From CAYNFT01 sp964396535 (lineage in GTDB: Bacteria > Chloroflexota > Dehalococcoidia > Dehalococcoidales > UBA2162): a DNA stretch of 27,378 nucleotides. The notes below the pieces were generated by a model. That model was not told the origin of the DNA. It searched no databases and saw nothing but the letters and a program-made list of their open reading frames with translations. The stretch is taken from contig CAYNFT010000019.1 in NCBI GenBank assembly GCA_964396535.1, positions 1 through 27,378 of the forward strand, read 5' to 3'. Shown here one piece after another: positions 23,073-27,378 of this stretch. How positions within the stretch are numbered: the first letter of the stretch is position 1; the number at the start of each line of letters is the position of its first letter. The position numbers were made by a program, and so were the translations under genes.

Positions 23073-24866
23073 ATGGAGACAAAGCCCTCGTCCAATAAGA
23101 ATATGCTCTCTCGCATTGCTGGTAAAATGACCGCTTATGAGGCGGTCAACGGAATAATACTGGCGATACTGGTCGGCGTTATTGCCGGGTTTGGCGCTAT
23201 GGTTTTCCGCTGGCTGATTCGCAGCTTTCAGACTCTGTTCTTTGGCGGTGGAGCTAATATCCTGGGCTTTATGGGACAGTACTACATCATACTGGTGCCA
23301 GCAGTGGGGGGGCTTTTTGTTGGGCTTCTAATCTATTACGGTGCTCGTGAAGCTAAGGGGCATGGTGTACCCGAGGTAATGGAGGCTGTGGCTATTAGAG
23401 GCGGTCGCATTCGGCCAAGGGTCTCAGTAGTCAAAGCTCTGGCATCTTCAATATGCATTGGTAGCGGTGGTTCAGTCGGGCGTGAGGGACCCATCGTTCA
23501 GATAGGCTCTTCGTTTGGTTCAGCCCTTGGACAATGGCTGAAATTATCTGATGATTGGGTAAGGACACTGGTCGCTTGCGGGGCTGCTGGCGGTATTTCA
23601 GCTACCTTTAATGCTCCTATTGGTGGGGTATTCTTCGCCCTTGAAGTAATCCTGGGAAGGTTTGTATCGCCCAGGTTTGGCTATGTGGTCATCAGCTCAG
23701 TAGTGGCTGACGTTATTTCCCGGGTTTCTCTGGGAGATAAGGCATCTTTTGGCATAGTGCCTTATACTACGGTCAGTTACTGGGAACTACTGCCATATGC
23801 TCTGCTCGGAGTTTTATCAGCATTAGTTTGTTTTGCCTTCATTCGCCTGCTCTACAAGTCTGAGGATTTGTTCGATTTGTGGCATATCCCGGAATTCGTT
23901 AAACCCGTCATCGGCGGTATCGGGATAGGGCTAATAGGGCTATATTCTTATGACCTTTTTGGTGTGGGTTATGGAGATGTCTACTGGGTAAGTCGCATGA
24001 GCACAGACCAGGCTTTGCTGGGTGAAATAGCCCTTAACTCACTCATCATTTTGCTTGTCTTGAAGATAATTGCTACCTCGCTTACACTGGGTAGCGGTGC
24101 TAGCGGGGGTGTTTTCGCTCCATCCCTTTTTATCGGTGCGATGCTTGGTGGAGCTTTTGGAACCGCAGTGCATCAACTGTTCCCTTCTATCACTGCGTCC
24201 TCAGGAGCTTATGCCATGGTGGGTATGGCCGCCGTATTTGCTGGAGTGGCTAAATCACCGATTACCGCTATCATCATTCTCTTCGAAATGACCATGGATT
24301 ATAAGATAATTCTACCCTTGCTAATAGCCGTAGTTATCAGTACCGTTGTCTCCCGCGGCCTCAGCCGTGAGAGCATCTACACGCTGAAATTGCTACGGCG
24401 GGGTATAGATATCCGTCAACTGGAGCAGACCAGCCCGATGAGGGAGATTGCTGTGGGTGAGGCGATGACACGGAATTTCCCCACTGCTTTGCCAACAATG
24501 CCTGTTACTGAGTTGGTAACTGCATTGCGCAGGACTGGACACCATGGATTTCCTGTCGTAGGTACGGACGGTGGTCTTTTGGGGGTGGTTACTTTAGCCG
24601 ATGTCGAAGCGGCTATGTCTAAAGATAGTCCTGAGAAACTAAAAGTTGAAGACATTTACACTAAAGCGGTGGTTACGGCTTATCCCGATGAGTATATACA
24701 CGATGTATTCTTAAAGTTGGGTACACAGGATGTAGGCAGAATTCCTGTTGTCGATAGAAACAATCCCAAACACCTGTTAGGAGTGCTGCGCAGGCACGAT
24801 ATTGTTAGTGCATATACTAGAGCCGTAGCAAAGGCACGTCGTCGTCAAAGTAAAGATGCAAAATAA
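23073..24866 (+). CDS. ClC-family chloride channel/transporter with two CBS domains
   Basis: Membrane anion channel or exchanger, 597 residues. The ClC part (about 20-440) has GHGVPEVMEA (96-105, with His97 where classical ClCs have the anion-coordinating Ser of GSGIP), GREGP (136-140) with the gating Glu138, NAPIGGVFFALEV (180-192) and GSGASGGVFAP. At the position of the proton-transfer Glu203 of E. coli ClC-ec1 there is Val192 (ALEVI versus IIEEM), as in ClC channels. Two CBS domains, about 465-515 (MTRNFPTALPTMPVTELV...) and 525-585, may bind adenine nucleotides. It lies 27 bases after ruvX. Confidence 0.9.
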   Translation: METKPSSNKNMLSRIAGKMTAYEAVNGIILAILVGVIAGFGAMVFRWLIRSFQTLFFGGGANILGFMGQYYIILVPAVGGLFVGLLIYYGAREAKGHGVPEVMEAVAIRGGRIRPRVSVVKALASSICIGSGGSVGREGPIVQIGSSFGSALGQWLKLSDDWVRTLVACGAAGGISATFNAPIGGVFFALEVILGRFVSPRFGYVVISSVVADVISRVSLGDKASFGIVPYTTVSYWELLPYALLGVLSALVCFAFIRLLYKSEDLFDLWHIPEFVKPVIGGIGIGLIGLYSYDLFGVGYGDVYWVSRMSTDQALLGEIALNSLIILLVLKIIATSLTLGSGASGGVFAPSLFIGAMLGGAFGTAVHQLFPSITASSGAYAMVGMAAVFAGVAKSPITAIIILFEMTMDYKIILPLLIAVVISTVVSRGLSRESIYTLKLLRRGIDIRQLEQTSPMREIAVGEAMTRNFPTALPTMPVTELVTALRRTGHHGFPVVGTDGGLLGVVTLADVEAAMSKDSPEKLKVEDIYTKAVVTAYPDEYIHDVFLKLGTQDVGRIPVVDRNNPKHLLGVLRRHDIVSAYTRAVAKARRRQSKDAK

Positions 24867-24924
24867 ATAAAAAATGATTAGAGGCTACACTGGGTTCTAA
24901 ATCTTCCTGTCAGCAAGCTTACCG

Positions 24925-26103
24925 ATGAGCAATGCTAATAACTTCCATTTGATAAAAACCTATCCTGGCGGTAAAGCTCGTGCCGGGGAACTAATAATGC
25001 CACACGGCACAGTACCGACGCCGGTCTTTGTACCTGTAGCCAGCCAGGGCACGGTTAAAACACTGACCCCTGAGGAAATTAAAGACATTGGGTTAGTCAT
25101 GGTACTGGCCAATACCTATCATCTGTATCTCAGGCCAGGTATTTCTGTGATTGAAAAGATGGGAGGTTTACATAAATTCATGGGATGGGATGGAGCCATT
25201 CTTACCGATAGCGGCGGCTACCAAATATTCAGCCTGGCTCGTTTACGCCAGGTCAGCGATGAGGGAGTCGTCTTCCGTTCCCATATTGATGGCAGCGAGC
25301 ACCTGATTACTCCTGAGCTAGCTATCCAGTATCAGGAGGCTCTTGGTGCGGATATTATTATGGTTTTAGATGAGTGCCCGGCTTATGATAATAGCTTTGA
25401 AAAAGTGCGGGAGGCAACGAACCGCACCCATCACTGGGCGGAGAGATGCCGGAGAGCCCAGAAGCGAAGTGACCAGGCTCTATACGCCATCGTTCAGGGG
25501 GGAGTTTTCTCTGAGCTCCGGCGCCAATCAGCCGAATACCTCATCTCACTGGATTTTCCCGGTTATGCCATTGGCGGCCTGAGTATTGGCGAACCTAAAA
25601 AAGTAACCCTCGCCATAGTTGAGGAAACGGTGACTTTGTTACCGGAGAATAAACCGCGCTACCTTATGGGAGTAGGCTCGCCTGAGGATATTTTCGAGGG
25701 TGTAGCTAGAGGGGTTGATATCTTTGACAGCGCTCTGCCTACTCGCGTAGCTCGAAATGGCGCCCTCTTTACCCGTTTGGGGCGGGTGAATATTCGAAAT
25801 GCTGCCTATAGCCAGCTGGAACGACCTATTGACCCTGATTGCGATTGCTATACCTGCCAAACTTTCTCCGCAGCTTATTTACATCACCTGTTTAATTCTC
25901 AGGAGCTGTTGGCTTATCGGTTAGCCACTATTCACAATTTAACCTTTGTTAGTAGGCTGGTGCAGAAAATACGAGATGCTATTCTTGATGGCACCTTTAG
26001 CTCTTTCAAGGATAAATTCCTGTCAAATTACCAGACTACAGATGAGCAGGCACGACTTGAGCAAAAACAAAAATGGCTGAAATCGCGAGACCTCAGCCAC
26101 TAA
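24925..26103 (+). CDS. tgt: tRNA-guanine transglycosylase
   Basis: Exchanges guanine-34 for a queuosine precursor in GUN-anticodon tRNAs. 392 residues, bacterial type: TPVFVPVASQGTVKTLTP, the DSGGYQIFSLARLRQ active-site segment (general acid/base Asp), VDECPAYDNS-like VLDECPAYDNSFEKV, AIVQGG, YLMGVGSPEDI, the nucleophile region DSALPTRVARNGALFT, and the zinc site DCDCYTCQTFSAAYLHHLF. No strong ribosome site before ATG 24925. queA and the preQ1-making genes are not in the window. It converges with the acyl-CoA dehydrogenase gene, with 43 bases between the stops and no clear terminator. Confidence 0.96.
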   Translation: MSNANNFHLIKTYPGGKARAGELIMPHGTVPTPVFVPVASQGTVKTLTPEEIKDIGLVMVLANTYHLYLRPGISVIEKMGGLHKFMGWDGAILTDSGGYQIFSLARLRQVSDEGVVFRSHIDGSEHLITPELAIQYQEALGADIIMVLDECPAYDNSFEKVREATNRTHHWAERCRRAQKRSDQALYAIVQGGVFSELRRQSAEYLISLDFPGYAIGGLSIGEPKKVTLAIVEETVTLLPENKPRYLMGVGSPEDIFEGVARGVDIFDSALPTRVARNGALFTRLGRVNIRNAAYSQLERPIDPDCDCYTCQTFSAAYLHHLFNSQELLAYRLATIHNLTFVSRLVQKIRDAILDGTFSSFKDKFLSNYQTTDEQARLEQKQKWLKSRDLSH

Positions 26104-26146
26104 TTCAGGCCGTGGGATTTTTGTCCAGATTCAATGTCTTTTATAC

Positions 26147-27274
26147 TTACCTTACCAGCGAACTTCCCACTATTGCCCGGTTAATTTCAAGGCTAACGGC
26201 AATTGCTGTGCATCCAGCAATTGCCCGGTATAATTTCTCTATCTTGAACTCCCTGGTGTAACCATAGGCACCGTGAAGCCGTCTCGACATCTCTACTATC
26301 TCCATCGTGGTCGGCGCAACAAATAATTTAGCCGTTGCTGCTTCTGTCTGCCAGTCTGGTGCTTCATTATCCTCGGCAAACGCCGTTTTATAGGTCAGCC
26401 ACCGGCATGCTTCTATCTTTGCTTGCATATCAGCCAGCGTCCATCGGATACCTTGCATATCTGAGATTGGTCTTCCCCTGGTTATCCTTGTCTTCACATA
26501 TTTTATTGCTTCGTCTAAAGCAGCCTGGGCGATTCCCACAGATGCAGCGCACTGCTCAACTTTTTCGGCAGCTATCCAGAATAGCAGTATCTCCATGCCT
26601 TTGCCTTTCTTACCAAGCAGGTTTTCCTTCGGCACCCTAAAATTTTCGAAGTATACATCGGCTGCTTCTATTCCTCCTCCTCCCATTAATTCCCAGATTT
26701 TTGGAGCAGTATATCCTTTCCCTCCCTTTTCTATGACAAAGGCGGTACAATTCCCTTCCTCGTCTTTGGTATAGGTAACAGCACAACCCTCTCTGGCACC
26801 AAAGGTACTGAAACGCTTAATACCATTTATTACATAACTATCTCCGTCTGGCATGGCTATCGTAGTTAGCGCTTTAGGGTCTGACCCTGTTTCTTCCTCC
26901 GTGAACTGTATGCTGGCATAAGCTGTCCCATCACAGAATGACCTTAAATATTTCTCCTTTATTTCTTCTGAGCCGAAATGCGCAATGGACTCAGGAATAC
27001 TGTTGTTAAATCCTACCAGCCACCAGGCACCTGTGCCGGAGTAAGCTAGCTGCTCGATGGCTAAGATACAGCTTAAATTGCCCGTTTCAGTCCCACCATA
27101 TTTTTTCGGGACTGTCATTCCCAATAGCCCAATTTGGGCGCACTTCTTAATCAGGCCATCCGGTAATCTTCCCTCTCTGTCTATCTGGTCTGCCATCGGC
27201 TCAATTTCTTGCCTGGTGAATTCTCTTGCCAGTCTTTGAATCGCTAGTTGTCCCTCAGTCAGGTTAAAGTTCAT
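26147..27274 (-). CDS. Acyl-CoA dehydrogenase
   Basis: FAD-dependent alpha,beta-dehydrogenation of an acyl-CoA, passing electrons to ETF. 375 residues, full length: N-terminal helical domain, FAD strand FTEEETGSDPKALTTIA (about 124-140), the RFSTFG/beta domain, and the C-terminal helical domain with HGAYGYTREFKIEKLYR. The usual catalytic Glu of the YEGT motif is absent: the aligned stretch AIAVS has Ala359. Instead Glu237 (AAEKV) lies at the helix-G position used by isovaleryl- and long-chain acyl-CoA dehydrogenases. A GAGGAAAGAGA purine stretch precedes the ATG. Substrate is unknown, perhaps branched-chain or long-chain. Confidence 0.92.
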   Translation of the reverse strand: MNFNLTEGQLAIQRLAREFTRQEIEPMADQIDREGRLPDGLIKKCAQIGLLGMTVPKKYGGTETGNLSCILAIEQLAYSGTGAWWLVGFNNSIPESIAHFGSEEIKEKYLRSFCDGTAYASIQFTEEETGSDPKALTTIAMPDGDSYVINGIKRFSTFGAREGCAVTYTKDEEGNCTAFVIEKGGKGYTAPKIWELMGGGGIEAADVYFENFRVPKENLLGKKGKGMEILLFWIAAEKVEQCAASVGIAQAALDEAIKYVKTRITRGRPISDMQGIRWTLADMQAKIEACRWLTYKTAFAEDNEAPDWQTEAATAKLFVAPTTMEIVEMSRRLHGAYGYTREFKIEKLYRAIAGCTAIAVSLEINRAIVGSSLVR

Positions 27275-27378
27275 TCTCTTTCCTCATCATTAATCAATTT
27301 ATGGGCACCAGGTACTGCTGATACTCTGGGCCGCGAGAGTTTTCTAAAAGATTCCCTTTTTGCCTCCTGAGCTTCCGT
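27271..27378 (-). CDS. Possible 3' end of an upstream gene (partial)
   Basis: One minus-strand frame is open from the right edge for 35 codons and stops at a TGA that overlaps the acyl-CoA dehydrogenase start as ATGA, a common sign of translational coupling. The fragment (ending GAHKLINDEERE) is too short to recognise. A second frame is also open, from the edge to a stop at 27294 (ending YQQYLVPIN), so which frame is coding is undecided. Only the likelihood that some gene continues beyond the window is supported. Confidence 0.3.
   Translation of the reverse strand, partial: TEAQEAKRESFRKLSRPRVSAVPGAHKLINDEERE

Noticed and set aside
1..27378. CRISPR arrays, insertion sequences, rRNA or tRNA genes
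   Set aside because: No regularly spaced repeats, transposase motifs or RNA-gene signatures were seen when reading through the intergenic stretches.

Overview
The window looks like a chromosomal piece of an anaerobic, acetyl-CoA-pathway bacterium, most likely a Dehalococcoidia-type Chloroflexota. That placement is inferred from the Wood-Ljungdahl gene set, the moderate GC and the mix of housekeeping genes; no marker gene proves it. The layout is ordinary bacterial: tight same-strand operons, frequent GTG/TTG starts and short intergenic gaps. No gap exceeds 300 bases.

Region 1 (1-9.7 kb, all +) is a Wood-Ljungdahl operon. It holds acsB (5' end cut off by the window), acsC and acsE, then a three-gene NADH-dehydrogenase-like iron-sulfur/flavin module (HoxU/NuoG-N-like, NuoE-like, NuoF-like). 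The NuoF-like gene overlaps metV by 4 bp, and metF, a DUF3786 protein and a MobA-like nucleotidyltransferase follow. The methyl branch (MetF/MetV), methyl transfer (AcsE), the corrinoid protein (AcsC) and acetyl-CoA synthase (AcsB) are thus physically linked to a module that could feed electrons from NADH to methylene-tetrahydrofolate reductase. This is the most interesting system in the window.

Region 2 (9.8-12.8 kb, +) begins with a strong promoter carrying an operator-like palindrome. Behind it lies a stand-alone receiver-like protein that has lost most of its phosphorylation-switch residues and seems to start at an AUA codon. An ER/archaeal-type (Ser-His) signal peptidase, CcdA, a TlpA/ResA-like lipoprotein and a four-cysteine small protein follow, together an extracytoplasmic thiol-redox and secretion group. 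Region 3 (12.8-14.4 kb, +) is a biotin-dependent carboxyltransferase subunit.

Region 4 (14.4-15.6 kb) is a small accessory island: an AT-richer HNH-type gene on the minus strand, then two oppositely oriented hairpin terminators and a long palindromic dispersed-type repeat. Region 5 (15.6-18.7 kb) holds holA and pdxA (+), convergent with a polysaccharide-deacetylase-like gene (-).

Region 6 (18.8-26.1 kb, +) is ROK kinase, alaS (own promoter plus a structured leader), ruvX/yqgF (apparent ACG start), a ClC-type anion channel/transporter with CBS domains, and tgt. Region 7 (26.1 kb to the end, -) is an acyl-CoA dehydrogenase whose catalytic glutamate appears to be in the isovaleryl-CoA-dehydrogenase position, preceded by the possible tail of another gene.
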